Shown one piece after another: positions 51,541 to 60,217 of a stretch of DNA of 64,000 nt. The translations under genes and the position numbers were made by a program. Each line of letters starts with the position of its first letter. Position 1 is the first letter of the stretch. The notes beneath the pieces are model-generated. The model ran no database searches. It was given only the letters and a program-made list of their open reading frames with translations, and was not told where the DNA came from. The stretch is from Butyricimonas muris. GTDB lineage: Bacteria; Bacteroidota; Bacteroidia; Bacteroidales; Marinifilaceae. The DNA is taken from the NCBI RefSeq assembly GCF_046365375.1, contig NZ_JBKEIT010000002.1, positions 124,001 through 188,000 of the forward strand, given 5' to 3'.

Positions 51541-52296
51541 ATGAAAAAGATATATATTATTGCCATATTGTTATTCGGGGCATTGTTTTCGTGCACGGAT
51601 GATGACTATCAATTATATAACACGTCGTTGACAAATAAGATTTATTTCGATAGGGATTCCTTCTTTTTCCAGTATGGACCAAGAGAAGATAAAGATGTCG
51701 ATCTCGAAGTCCCGATTAGTTTGATTGGGTTGGCGAATTTTGACCAAGACGTGGAGTTCAAAGTAAGTGCTGATATCCGTAATTCGACTGCTAAACTGGG
51801 CGTCCATTATGATATGGACGAGATTCAAGTTTTCATGAAAGATTCGGTGACGGCTGCTATTAAATTGGATTTCAAGAGAGACAATCTAGTGAAAGACATC
51901 CAGTACAAGCTCTACTTGAATTTGGAAGCGAATGACGATTATATACCGACGAACAGGACGAGATGTGTCGTGTTTTTTGGGGATATCAGTTTAGAGCAGC
52001 CGGAATGGTGGCGTCCTGATCGTTTAGGAACATATAATCAGGATAAATTGATTCTGTTTATCAAATATTTCCATGCCACGAAAGAATCACTCCCCGTGCT
52101 TTATGATGATATCGTTTCCAAATGGGGCGAGTATCTGGATAACACGGCGCATGATCGATTCGAGTACCTGTTGACGACCTATGTTTATCTGGGTTTCTTT
52201 AAACAACATGTTTATACTCCCATGTACGAGTATTATATCCAATCCGGAGATGATCATTACAAGTTACCGGATCCGGCAACAACAGAGTATGAATGA
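51541..52296 (+). CDS. DUF4843 domain-containing lipoprotein (locus 3)
   Basis: 251-aa lipoprotein from the ATG at 51541 (MKKIYIIA), 10 bases after SusD; a longer frame back to 51442 only overlaps SusD. Lipobox GALFSC (Cys18). It has the beta-sandwich half (VDLEVPISLIGLANFDQDVEFKV) and the P-x-WW motif (QPEWWRPDRLG) of the family. Third-gene position as in loci 1 and 2. Confidence 0.83.
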   Translation: MKKIYIIAILLFGALFSCTDDDYQLYNTSLTNKIYFDRDSFFFQYGPREDKDVDLEVPISLIGLANFDQDVEFKVSADIRNSTAKLGVHYDMDEIQVFMKDSVTAAIKLDFKRDNLVKDIQYKLYLNLEANDDYIPTNRTRCVVFFGDISLEQPEWWRPDRLGTYNQDKLILFIKYFHATKESLPVLYDDIVSKWGEYLDNTAHDRFEYLLTTYVYLGFFKQHVYTPMYEYYIQSGDDHYKLPDPATTEYE

Positions 52297-52313
52297 TTGA
52301 AAAATAGGATATT

Positions 52314-53819
52314 ATGAACAAGATAAAATATATATGGAGCATGATTGTCATCTTGTGCGGCTTACAGGCATGTTATGATGATAATTCAAAATTGGCGGAT
52401 CAACCGATTATCGAGGTGAAAATTAATCAAACGGCAAAAGATTCGATCAATATCTATTTCAATAATACATTGGAAATTGAAGGAGATATAGAGTGTGAAA
52501 CCGACGCGTTAACTTACCAGTGGGATATGGGACTTTACTCGATGGATTCGCAAACGGGCGAGTCTATGACAGTTTTCAAGAATATCTCTAAAGAAAAAGA
52601 CTTGAGTTATGTGGTACGTGATTTGGGACACTATCACCTGCGGCAAGTGGTAACTAGCGAGGATGGAAGCACGATCAAATATTACCATGTTTTTGTGAAT
52701 TCCCAGTTTGAAGAGGGATATACCATTCTAGGACGTCGCCCGGACGGGAAAGGGAGTATTGCTTTCATGAAAACTCTTACGCCTGAAGAAATAGAACAAG
52801 GAATGCAACCGACGTTTATGCAGAATGCTTATGCTTACGCGAACGAGGGGGAGGAATTGTTTATGGATCCCGTGGACGTGGATAAGGTGGGAAAGTTTTT
52901 GTATATTTTGCATGGGACGTCACAGAAAATGCTCCAGATAGATGCTAAAACATTCAAGAAAGTGTATGAATATGATTTTAAATATTACGCTTTGGATTTT
53001 CTGCCGGGGAGATTAATGGCTTATGACGGTAATTTTAGCAGAGAGTTTGAAGTTGTTTCCAAAAATGGGGGTGTTGCGATGGTACAAACGGATCAACAGG
53101 CGATATTTCCCTTTCCCGGTCTTCCGAAAGAAACCGTGTACACGGATGCTTATGATCGTCCGAGCTGGAAGAATAGCATGACGAGAGTATTTATTGGTAA
53201 AGATCGGGATGCCGTGTGTTGGAATGGTGCGAACGGGTACGATCCTTTTTTCTCTTATCAGGACTGTTTTGATTATTTTAAAGGCAGGTATGTAGTCAAA
53301 TTGTTTCAGAATGAATCAACGGACGGTAATGATGTCTACGTGATCAATCGCACGGGAGGGCAAACTGTCATCACGGGTGTTAAAGCTATGATGTACAATT
53401 TTGCCGGAGGAGGAGGTCTTTGGGTACTTTTTGAACGTCCGATCCGGGAAGGTATAGTTACGGAAGATTCACAGATATTACCGAATGATTATTACTCTTG
53501 TGCTTTTGTTTCCAATGGGAATAAGGTATACAAATGGTTCTATACCCAACATGATTTGGAGGCGAATCCTTTTATCACCTTGCCTGATGGAGAAGAAGTG
53601 CGTTGTATGAATCATTACCAGTGTTCCCGAAGCGTTAGTGATGCAGAATATCAAGATTATTCGCGGCAAAAACAATTCTATATTGCCACTTACAATCCGG
53701 ATCGGGAAGGCGAGTACAAGGGGTCGTTGTATATCTATGACGCGGATACGGGAGCCTTGGTAAATAAATACGAGGGGATCTCTGATGAGCCGGTGGCATT
53801 ACTTTATAAGATTAAGTAA
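52314..53819 (+). CDS. PKD-like family lipoprotein (locus 3)
   Basis: 501-aa lipoprotein with lipobox GLQAC (Cys20) followed by YDDNSKLADQPIIEVKI. N-terminal Ig/PKD-like module (ECETDALTYQWDM...), then a long beta-rich region that could be a propeller (GYTILGRRPDGKGSIAFMK; GGQTVITGVKAMMYNFAGGGGLWVLFE). It is diverged from the locus 1 and 2 copies and lacks their C-terminal NLGKIVDV block. Same fourth position in the operon. Predicted surface ligand binding; no catalytic motif. Confidence 0.75.
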   Translation: MNKIKYIWSMIVILCGLQACYDDNSKLADQPIIEVKINQTAKDSINIYFNNTLEIEGDIECETDALTYQWDMGLYSMDSQTGESMTVFKNISKEKDLSYVVRDLGHYHLRQVVTSEDGSTIKYYHVFVNSQFEEGYTILGRRPDGKGSIAFMKTLTPEEIEQGMQPTFMQNAYAYANEGEELFMDPVDVDKVGKFLYILHGTSQKMLQIDAKTFKKVYEYDFKYYALDFLPGRLMAYDGNFSREFEVVSKNGGVAMVQTDQQAIFPFPGLPKETVYTDAYDRPSWKNSMTRVFIGKDRDAVCWNGANGYDPFFSYQDCFDYFKGRYVVKLFQNESTDGNDVYVINRTGGQTVITGVKAMMYNFAGGGGLWVLFERPIREGIVTEDSQILPNDYYSCAFVSNGNKVYKWFYTQHDLEANPFITLPDGEEVRCMNHYQCSRSVSDAEYQDYSRQKQFYIATYNPDREGEYKGSLYIYDADTGALVNKYEGISDEPVALLYKIK

Positions 53820-53841
53820 GAAAATATTAATAATGGAGATT

Positions 53842-55908
53842 ATGAAACGATATATTATCAGTTGGATGCTATTGGGCATCATGTCGCTTTGGATATTTTC
53901 ATCTTGTGAGGATTATAACTTCAAGGATATTCCCGACCCGGTTGTACCGGAAGACATGACTCCCGGGTTGAAATTGTTGAATAACGAGATTCTGATAGAC
54001 GCTTTCGGGAATGCTCAAGGATTCGAGTTGCGTGCTATCGGGGGAAAGTGGAGTGTGGAGCCGGAGAAAGAAACACCTTGGCTGTTGGATTACGAGCCTA
54101 AATCAGGCGATGAGGGAAATGCCGTTGTTGGCGTAACGTTGAGAGTGAACGAGGGGATGGAGGAGCGTTTTTGTAAACTGATTGTTCGTCAAGAAAATAC
54201 CGGGAAAGTTGACACTGTGTACGTGAAACAGTTTACCTACGAGTCGAAATATAACCGGAGAACCGATAGCTTGGCAATGCTTGCCGTGTATAAAGCGCTG
54301 AAGGGTGAGGACTGGATGAAGCCTTGGAATACGAAAAAACCGATGACCGAATGGACGGGCGTGATATTGGAAGAAATAGAAGGAGAACAACGGATAGTCG
54401 GCTTATCGTTGAATGATTTTAAATTGAGTGGAGATCTGGCTAACGAGATTGGGAATTTACGAGAATTGAGGTCTTTGAAAGTCGGGGGAATGGGAAAAGT
54501 GTACAAGTGCCCGAACAGTTTGATTAATTTGCGGAAATTGGAAACGCTGGACGTGAATTTCTCCGATGGAACGGAATGGTTCCTGCCGAATGATATGTCT
54601 TCCATGCTTTCATTAAAGGTGTTTAAACCTGCTGCATTGAAAGTACCGATAGAATCGTTTGCCGGGTTCTATACTTTGCCGGCATTGGAAGAATTAAATC
54701 TTTCCACGATGTATTTGATCGGGGATTTACCGACGGGGATTTCCAAGATGAAAAGTTTGAAGTCGTTGAGCCTTGCCGGAACGAATATTTATAGCTTGCC
54801 GGATGATATCGGAGAATTGGCAGAGAATCTTACCGCGTTGGATTTGAGAGGGTGTCAATCTTTGGCTTCTTTAGGAACAAGTTTTAGTAAGTTGGTGAAT
54901 TTGACAAGTTTGACTTTATCCGGTTGTAAAGTATTGAAAGAGCTGCCCGAAGGTTTTGGTAATTTGAGTAAATTGACAACATTGGATTTATCCAATTGCG
55001 AGTGGTTGGAGCGCCTGTCAAGTGATTTCGGGAATCTGCAGATAAGTAGCTTGACTTTAAGAGGTTGTAAATTATTGAAAGAGATTCCGGAAAGTTTTGG
55101 CAATCTGACTAAATTGACGTCGTTGAATTTCTATGAATGTACTTCTTTGGAGGCTTTGCCGGAGAGTATCGGTAGTTTAACCGGGGTGACATCAATTGAT
55201 TTGAGCCATTGTGAGGCATTAACTTCTTTGCCGGACGGAATCGGACAAATGACAGGTTTGAAAAAGCTGACTATGCCTTATACGGGGTTGACGCAATTGC
55301 CTGCCGTGATATCTACTTTATCCGGTTTAGAGGAGTTGAATCTAACGGGAGCGTCCGGAAAGTCCGGTATCCAAGGTGTAGCTGCTGATGTTTTCTTCGG
55401 GTTGACGAAGTTGAAGAAACTGGAAGCAAGTTATAATTCATTCTCGGGTAATCTTTCTTGGTTAAGGAACTTGCCGGAATTGCAGACTTTGAGATTGGAG
55501 AATAATCAACTGTCCGGAGAGATTAATTTGAGCGAGTTCAGTCCGGCTTTAACGGATGTTTATCTTGCAAACAATCAGTTGGAAGGAACTTTGAATGGTA
55601 TTTCTACTATGACGAAGTTACGGAATTTGTATATAAACAATAACTTGCTGTCCGGAACATTACCCGCCGAGTTGGGAGATTGTACCGCGTTGAGTTATTT
55701 GATGTTAAATGACAATAATATCACCGGAACGATTCCTGTTGAATTGGCGAAGATGAACTTGGGATACGGCGGATTGAAATTGATAAATAACAGGATGACG
55801 GGAGAAATTCCCGCCGAGGTTTTATCATCTGCCGTGTGGAAAAAGTTATACCCGGAAACTAACATCTACAAGCAACAAGATGGTTACGGCTTCACGAATG
55901 TGCCGTAA
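53842..55908 (+). CDS. Leucine-rich-repeat surface lipoprotein
   Basis: 688-aa lipoprotein from the ATG at 53842 (53833 also possible). Lipobox WIFSSC (Cys22). About 40-150 is a beta-sandwich resembling BACON-type domains (GGKWSVEPEKETPWLLDYEP...). From about 190 to 640 it is built of leucine-rich repeats (LTSLTLSGCKVLKELPEGFG, LTKLTSLNFYECTSLEALPE), the last ones of the plant-like LxxNxLSGxIP type. The LRR face is a protein-binding surface, consistent with capturing protein or peptide ligands. Located after the PKD-like gene in locus 3, with the start just past the upstream stop. Confidence 0.85.
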   Translation: MKRYIISWMLLGIMSLWIFSSCEDYNFKDIPDPVVPEDMTPGLKLLNNEILIDAFGNAQGFELRAIGGKWSVEPEKETPWLLDYEPKSGDEGNAVVGVTLRVNEGMEERFCKLIVRQENTGKVDTVYVKQFTYESKYNRRTDSLAMLAVYKALKGEDWMKPWNTKKPMTEWTGVILEEIEGEQRIVGLSLNDFKLSGDLANEIGNLRELRSLKVGGMGKVYKCPNSLINLRKLETLDVNFSDGTEWFLPNDMSSMLSLKVFKPAALKVPIESFAGFYTLPALEELNLSTMYLIGDLPTGISKMKSLKSLSLAGTNIYSLPDDIGELAENLTALDLRGCQSLASLGTSFSKLVNLTSLTLSGCKVLKELPEGFGNLSKLTTLDLSNCEWLERLSSDFGNLQISSLTLRGCKLLKEIPESFGNLTKLTSLNFYECTSLEALPESIGSLTGVTSIDLSHCEALTSLPDGIGQMTGLKKLTMPYTGLTQLPAVISTLSGLEELNLTGASGKSGIQGVAADVFFGLTKLKKLEASYNSFSGNLSWLRNLPELQTLRLENNQLSGEINLSEFSPALTDVYLANNQLEGTLNGISTMTKLRNLYINNNLLSGTLPAELGDCTALSYLMLNDNNITGTIPVELAKMNLGYGGLKLINNRMTGEIPAEVLSSAVWKKLYPETNIYKQQDGYGFTNVP

Positions 55909-55953
55909 ATTGTTTTAGTATATGTATATTTAGGAGGATAGTCAAAAGTCTGT

Positions 55954-55978
55954 AAGGTCAGAGTTTGCTACTGGCCTT
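55954..55978 (+). terminator. Intercistronic hairpin before the TlpA-like gene
   Basis: aaggtcag (55954-55961) pairs with ctggcctt (55971-55978) around a 9-base loop; a short T-run (tccttttt) follows about 8 bases later. Possible partial terminator after the LRR gene. Confidence 0.5.
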
Positions 55979-56016
55979 ATGGACACTCCTTTTTGAATTA
56001 ATCAAATCAATTTGTT

Positions 56017-57105
56017 ATGGGGAGATTAGTGTATTTCGGATTCTTGTTCGTTTTGTTGGGGTGTAAACAGGAATCCGTACAGATATCGGGTGAGATCGAG
56101 AAACAATGGAGAAGTGATAGTGTTGAAATCACGATGCCCGATGCCCGACGGGGAGAATATTTGATCGTGGCTCCCATTCGGGAGGACGGAACGTTCTCGT
56201 TAGCGGGGAATATTCCGTTGAAAAAGGTCGTGTTGATAAACTTCCCGAAGGATTATCTTCGGATACCGTTGTACACGGAAGAGATACGTTACGTGCTGGT
56301 CGAATCGAACGAGCGGTATTACGCGCTTTCGGAAGGGGCATCCTTGCAGAACGAATACGTGGAATTGCAAAAGAAACTGGATGAGTTGAATCGGGATTAC
56401 GAGAATTCATGCCAAGGATACGATACGATTACCGATATTCACCGGAAAGCAATGCTCTCGGAAATGCTGGATAAAAAGTTCAAGTACAAAAATAATGTAT
56501 TGCTGGAAGGAGTACGGAGATTCGCGGGAACAGAGATTGCCCAAAATCTGGTACATGACATTCTTTTTTATTGTGAGGTGGATTTCGAGTTTTTTACCCG
56601 GGCGGTAGAGGCATTGGGGAATGGCGGACCGGAAAGTGATATGCGGGAACGTATTTTTGAGTTGTACGAGAAAATGAAAGCGAAGCAGTTGACAGGGAAA
56701 GCACCTGAATTTGAATTGCCCGACGCGGAAGGGCAGAAAATACGATTGGCGGCTTTCCGGGGAAAATACGTGTTGTTGGACTTCTGGGCTTCGTGGTGTG
56801 CGCCATGTAGAAAAAAGAATAAAGAATTGAATAAGCAATACCCGGAATTACGGGAAGTCGGGCTAGAGGTAATTTCAGTGTCGTTGGATAGCAAGAAAGA
56901 GCTTTGGTTGCAGGCTTTGAAAGAAGATGGGGTATCGTGGGTACAGCTGATAGATAGTGACGGTTTCGAGAATAGTCGGGTGCGTGACGCTTATAAGGTA
57001 GAGCAGGTTCCGACGGTTTACCTGATAGATCCGGAGGGGAATATCGTGTTGAAGAATCCCGATTTGGAACAAATCCGAAAAATCATAAAAGAGAAAAAAT
57101 CATGA
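56017..57105 (+). CDS. TlpA-like thioredoxin-family lipoprotein with DUF4369-type N terminus
   Basis: 362-aa lipoprotein (lipobox VLLGC, Cys16). Residues about 20-115 match the DUF4369-type beta domain that precedes many Bacteroidota TlpA proteins. Residues about 225-362 are an AhpC/TSA-TlpA thioredoxin fold with active site WCAPC (Cys261, Cys264) and cis-Pro region EQVPTVYLID. Predicted periplasm-facing thiol-disulfide reductase. Its stop overlaps the amidohydrolase start (ATGA), so the two are translationally coupled. Confidence 0.9.
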   Translation: MGRLVYFGFLFVLLGCKQESVQISGEIEKQWRSDSVEITMPDARRGEYLIVAPIREDGTFSLAGNIPLKKVVLINFPKDYLRIPLYTEEIRYVLVESNERYYALSEGASLQNEYVELQKKLDELNRDYENSCQGYDTITDIHRKAMLSEMLDKKFKYKNNVLLEGVRRFAGTEIAQNLVHDILFYCEVDFEFFTRAVEALGNGGPESDMRERIFELYEKMKAKQLTGKAPEFELPDAEGQKIRLAAFRGKYVLLDFWASWCAPCRKKNKELNKQYPELREVGLEVISVSLDSKKELWLQALKEDGVSWVQLIDSDGFENSRVRDAYKVEQVPTVYLIDPEGNIVLKNPDLEQIRKIIKEKKS

Positions 57106-58355
57106 GAAAGATATGTGGCTTGTTTGCCGTACTGTTTGTGTTGTGGCTGAACGGGACGGCTCAAGAGAAAGCGATTATTTTGAAAAACACGAATGTTGTC
57201 GATGTTGTGGAGGGAAATATCCGTGAGGGTGTTGATGTCGTGGTGAAAGGCGGGTATATTCAAGCTGTCGGGAAGAACGCGGGGAACGGGATTGACGGGA
57301 AAGTGAAGGATATGACAGGAAAGTACGTGATGCCGGGATTGATAGATGCTCACGTGCATATTGCCAATGATCCCAAGGAAACACAGGCAGACCGGGCAAA
57401 ACATCTGGAATATTTTTTGCGTCACGGTATAACTTCTATCCGGGATGCTGCCGGGGATGCCCGTGTGTTAAAAGATTTAAAGGAAGGCGTGGAGCAAGGG
57501 AAATATATAGGACCGGACATTTATTATGCAGCCTTCATGGCGGGTCCCGCCTATTTCGAGGGTAACGATCGGGAGAAAAGTATGGTGGAAGGATGGGCAG
57601 AGCCCTTCGCCCCGTGGATGCAATGCCTCCGTCCCGGTGACGATTTGGATAAAGTCATGCGGGAAGCAAAAGAGTGGGGGTGCACGGGAGTGAAGATTTA
57701 CGGTGGATTCGACCGGGAGGCTTTGTTGCCGATAGTGCGGAAAGCCAAGGAACACGGGTTGCAAGTATGGGGACACGCCACGTTGTTTCCCGCTAAACCG
57801 TGGGATGTGGCAGATGCCGGGGTGCAGGTGATCTCTCACGCGTATATGTTGGAATGGGAAGGCGTTTCGGAAGGGTTGAGCGATAAAATATTCGAGAATT
57901 ACGAGAAATATTACGATAAGATCGACCACGAGAATATGTCCGTGGAGCGTTTCTTGCAGACGGTGAAAGCGAAAGGATTGGTTTTCGACCCGACTCTTTT
58001 CCTGTGCATGGAGAACGGTATGGATTGGTCGGTACGTTTTGTAAAGAGGGCACGCCAAATCGGCGTGAAGATTTGCGCCGGAACAGACTATATCAACGAT
58101 TTGAACCGCCCCTTTCCTTTTCTGTTCGACGAACTTGATCTTTACGTGGAGAAATGTGATTTCTATCCCATGGAAGCAATTTTTTCTGTCACGAGAGTCG
58201 CCGCGGAAGTGCTGGGCATCGCCGATAAAGCGGGAGCGGTGGAAACCGGAATGCAAGCGGATTTACTCGTGCTGAACGGCAACCCGTATGATAATATCAA
58301 GGAGTTGCGGAATATTCAGATGGTGATGAAGCGGGGAAAAATTCTCGGAGAGTGA
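57102..58355 (+). CDS. Exported metal-dependent amidohydrolase
   Basis: 417-aa protein of the imidazolonepropionase-like amidohydrolase group, with an N-terminal signal peptide (1-20, ending NGTAQ). Metal ligands: DAHVH (His84, His86), the Lys of GVKIYGG, His in QVWGHATLF and VISHAYML, and Asp in CAGTDYIND. C-terminal sandwich part: VETGMQADLLVLNGNPYDNI. In this family exported members often hydrolyse cyclic amides or dipeptides (prolidase/Xaa-Pro-like), which would suit peptide use, but the substrate is inferred. Overlaps the TlpA-like gene by four bases. Confidence 0.88.
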   Translation: MRKICGLFAVLFVLWLNGTAQEKAIILKNTNVVDVVEGNIREGVDVVVKGGYIQAVGKNAGNGIDGKVKDMTGKYVMPGLIDAHVHIANDPKETQADRAKHLEYFLRHGITSIRDAAGDARVLKDLKEGVEQGKYIGPDIYYAAFMAGPAYFEGNDREKSMVEGWAEPFAPWMQCLRPGDDLDKVMREAKEWGCTGVKIYGGFDREALLPIVRKAKEHGLQVWGHATLFPAKPWDVADAGVQVISHAYMLEWEGVSEGLSDKIFENYEKYYDKIDHENMSVERFLQTVKAKGLVFDPTLFLCMENGMDWSVRFVKRARQIGVKICAGTDYINDLNRPFPFLFDELDLYVEKCDFYPMEAIFSVTRVAAEVLGIADKAGAVETGMQADLLVLNGNPYDNIKELRNIQMVMKRGKILGE

Positions 58356-58372
58356 AAGTTACAAAACATGAA

Positions 58373-58564
58373 ATGATGAGGAAAGTTATTTTGTCGCTTT
58401 GTTCTTTATATCTTGCCTCCTGTGCCTGTTATCACGAGGATATACGTCGGGAAGGGGGAGAGGAGGCATTAAATCCCACGTCTTGCGTCTATGATTTGTG
58501 CCTCACCTCGATGAAAATACTCCGGGAAGCCCTGTCGTTGACGGAGGAGTGGGCGAAAGCATAG
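58373..58564 (+). CDS. Possible truncated small lipoprotein
   Basis: 63-aa frame starting MMRKVILSLCSLYLASC with a good lipobox (SLYLASC). It comes 17 bases after the amidohydrolase stop; the frame itself is open from a GTG at 58352 that overlaps that stop. The last 25 codons overlap the convergent DUF6266 gene and look like its shadow. It may be the 5' stump of a lipoprotein gene cut by arrival of the DUF6266 genes, or noise. Confidence 0.35.
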   Translation: MMRKVILSLCSLYLASCACYHEDIRREGGEEALNPTSCVYDLCLTSMKILREALSLTEEWAKA

Positions 58565-59130
58565 GCGAGCGTGTTCCCGGGGGTAAATTTCTTGTGCAGC
58601 GGGAATGCCGTTTCTCCGGGCGTTCCCCGTTTGCCTAGGGGGTAAACACGGGATTTTTGTGTTGCCGTGTCGAAGAGAACGAGGGTGATGTCATCCGCGT
58701 CTTTTGCCACGGGCGAAAGGGTTTGCCGTTGCCATTTCACGTGAACTTCCCGGTGCTCGTGATGTATGGTTACTTCCACCGCGGGAGGTGTCAGGTTCCC
58801 TTTGGAGAAAGTGAGGCGTTCCCGGTGTACCGTGGCGGCGAGCGTTTCCTCGTCGATTTCCACGCTTTTCTGGTTCATCCCGATGAAGAGGGTGCGGGCT
58901 TCGGAATATGATTTTCCCGGGAAGCCGGCCTGAACTGCCGGGCAAAAATAGCGTGCCAGTGCGGACAAGATGCTGAAGCGAGCCTGTTGCACTCGTTGCG
59001 CGGTGCTTTGCTTCTTGCTTTTGAAGCTGATTTTAGCTTTTACCACGTTCCGGTTCCTGAAGCGGCACATGGTGACGTTACCTACCGAACCCGAGGCGTT
59101 ATCGAAAAGATGTGAATCAAATATTGCCAT
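58489..59130 (-). CDS. DUF6266 family protein (copy 1)
   Basis: 213-aa protein from the ATG at 59130 (MAIFDSHLFDNASGSVGNVTMCRFRNRNV). The opening glycine-rich 'G.GNV...' pattern, the basic helix (KKQSTAQRVQQARFSILSALARYF) and the beta-rich C-terminal half (VEVTIHHEHREVHVKWQRQ; DITLVLFDTATQKSRVYPLG) are typical of DUF6266. No signal peptide. Function unknown. Tandem with the gene at 59239 on the same strand, 108 bases apart with a strong hairpin between. Confidence 0.82.
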   Translation of the reverse strand: MAIFDSHLFDNASGSVGNVTMCRFRNRNVVKAKISFKSKKQSTAQRVQQARFSILSALARYFCPAVQAGFPGKSYSEARTLFIGMNQKSVEIDEETLAATVHRERLTFSKGNLTPPAVEVTIHHEHREVHVKWQRQTLSPVAKDADDITLVLFDTATQKSRVYPLGKRGTPGETAFPLHKKFTPGNTLAYAFAHSSVNDRASRSIFIEVRHKS

Positions 59131-59168
59131 AAGATTATGTTTTAAGTTTGAAAAAAAGGTGTGATTGT

Positions 59169-59205
59169 CATCCGGCAGTCCGTCCTGCAAGCGGACTGCC
59201 GGATG
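59169..59205 (-). terminator. Strong hairpin between the DUF6266 genes
   Basis: Perfect 14-bp stem catccggcagtccg (59169-59182) / cggactgccggatg (59192-59205) with a 9-base loop. On the - strand seven T follow about 10 bases later. Likely a terminator or attenuator after the 59239 gene. Confidence 0.7.
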
Positions 59206-59238
59206 ATTGAGTCTTTGTCGTGTTTCGTCGGGAACGGG

Positions 59239-59883
59239 TTATTCCAGTTTCACGTTGAAATACACGTTGTTCGTGAAGGCGTCTCTTGCCTCGTTCGTGA
59301 AGAAGGCGTAGACGTAGGCTTTTCCGGCGCCCGCTTTGGCGAGCGGAATGGTTGCAGTTCCGTCGAGGCGGGTGATGCCCGTGTTCTCGATAATTTCCAC
59401 GCGAAAGGGTTCGTCGTCATAGATCACGGCGAGCATGAACGTGTCCTTGTTTCTCTGGCGGCTGACCCACGGGGAGGCTTCCCACGTGATGGAAAGCACG
59501 CCTGCCGGGGCTTCCTGTTGCTGCATCCGGAAAGGAACCTGAAGGGCTCCCGGTACCAGCGTCAGCAGTCTGAAATCTCCCACGGTGTAATCCGTGTTGT
59601 ACGCTTTGATGTTTTCCTTGAGGAATAGGTTGTACCCCGAGATCACCTCTCGGCGGGTAGCTTCCATGCGCCACGCGTGATAAAGAAATGTTTCCTTTAT
59701 CGTTTGGTAATGAGTGACGGCTGCCGCGAGTCGTGCGTTTTGGACTTTCCGCGAGGGAGAGTCCGCGTTTCCGTCGTACGAGGGCAATGCTCTCCCGTAC
59801 GTTTTTTTGCCTTTTTGGAATATCACCATCCCTTGGTAACGCCCGTGGGCGCCGAGAAGTGCTCCTGATTTAATTTCTACCAT
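59239..59883 (-). CDS. DUF6266 family protein (copy 2)
   Basis: 214-aa protein with the same layout as copy 1: GAHGRYQGMVIFQKGKKTYGRA opening, helix SPSRKVQNARLAAAVTHYQTIKETF, YNLFLKENIKAYN, then two Ig-like halves (GVLSITWEASPWVSRQRNKDTFMLAVIYD; GAGKAYVYAFFTNEARDAFTNNVYFNV). Overall sequence similarity between the copies is low, so they diverged long ago. Preceded by a consensus promoter at 59952-59982. Function unknown. Confidence 0.82.
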   Translation of the reverse strand: MVEIKSGALLGAHGRYQGMVIFQKGKKTYGRALPSYDGNADSPSRKVQNARLAAAVTHYQTIKETFLYHAWRMEATRREVISGYNLFLKENIKAYNTDYTVGDFRLLTLVPGALQVPFRMQQQEAPAGVLSITWEASPWVSRQRNKDTFMLAVIYDDEPFRVEIIENTGITRLDGTATIPLAKAGAGKAYVYAFFTNEARDAFTNNVYFNVKLE

Positions 59884-59951
59884 GGTTGTTAAATTTTAAA
59901 TGTAACCTAATACCCTACCGTTCTGTCCCGCTTGCTTTTTCGCAAGTAAAT

Positions 59952-59982
59952 CAAAGGTACTGCCGACGGGAGCCTTTGTCAA
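59952..59982 (-). promoter_or_regulatory. Promoter of the DUF6266 pair
   Basis: The - strand reads TTGA, a 19-base spacer and TACCTTTG (59952-59959), a good match to the Bacteroidota consensus, about 70 bases upstream of the ATG at 59883. Confidence 0.7.
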
Positions 59983-59989
59983 GCCAAAT

Positions 59990-60179
59990 AAGATTAATGT
60001 TTGTTAAAACGTGGGCGAAGAGTGGGCGAGGAGTAGGTGAATAGTGGGCGACGTCGCCTATTTGTCAGCCAACTGTCGCCTTTTAATCGCTTAACAGTAT
60101 AGGAAAACCCCGGTTTGTCGGGGAAATAAGGGGAGTAAATACCTGAAAATATTCGATATTTAAAGTATTTAGAGGTGTG
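59990..60179. other. Gene-free stretch with short imperfect tandem repeats
   Basis: Between the divergent promoters, gtgggcgaagagtgggcgag and its continuation (60012-60050) contains four imperfect copies of a gtgggcga-type unit of about 11 bases. No coding potential was seen. Confidence 0.4.
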
Positions 60180-60211
60180 TTGTACTTTTTATGAATTTAT
60201 TTATATCTTTG
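60180..60211 (+). promoter_or_regulatory. Promoter of the structured RNA candidate
   Basis: TTG (60180-60182), 21-base spacer, TATCTTTG (60204-60211), matching the Bacteroidota primary-sigma consensus. Transcription would start near 60218 at the first hairpin. Confidence 0.65.
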
Positions 60212-60217
60212 TCACAC

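Noticed and set aside
58352..58372. GTG at 58352 as start of a lipoprotein coupled to the amidohydrolase
   Set aside because: The ATG at 58373 gives a cleaner signal peptide; the C-terminal half is only the antisense of the DUF6266 gene, so the longer reading adds nothing.
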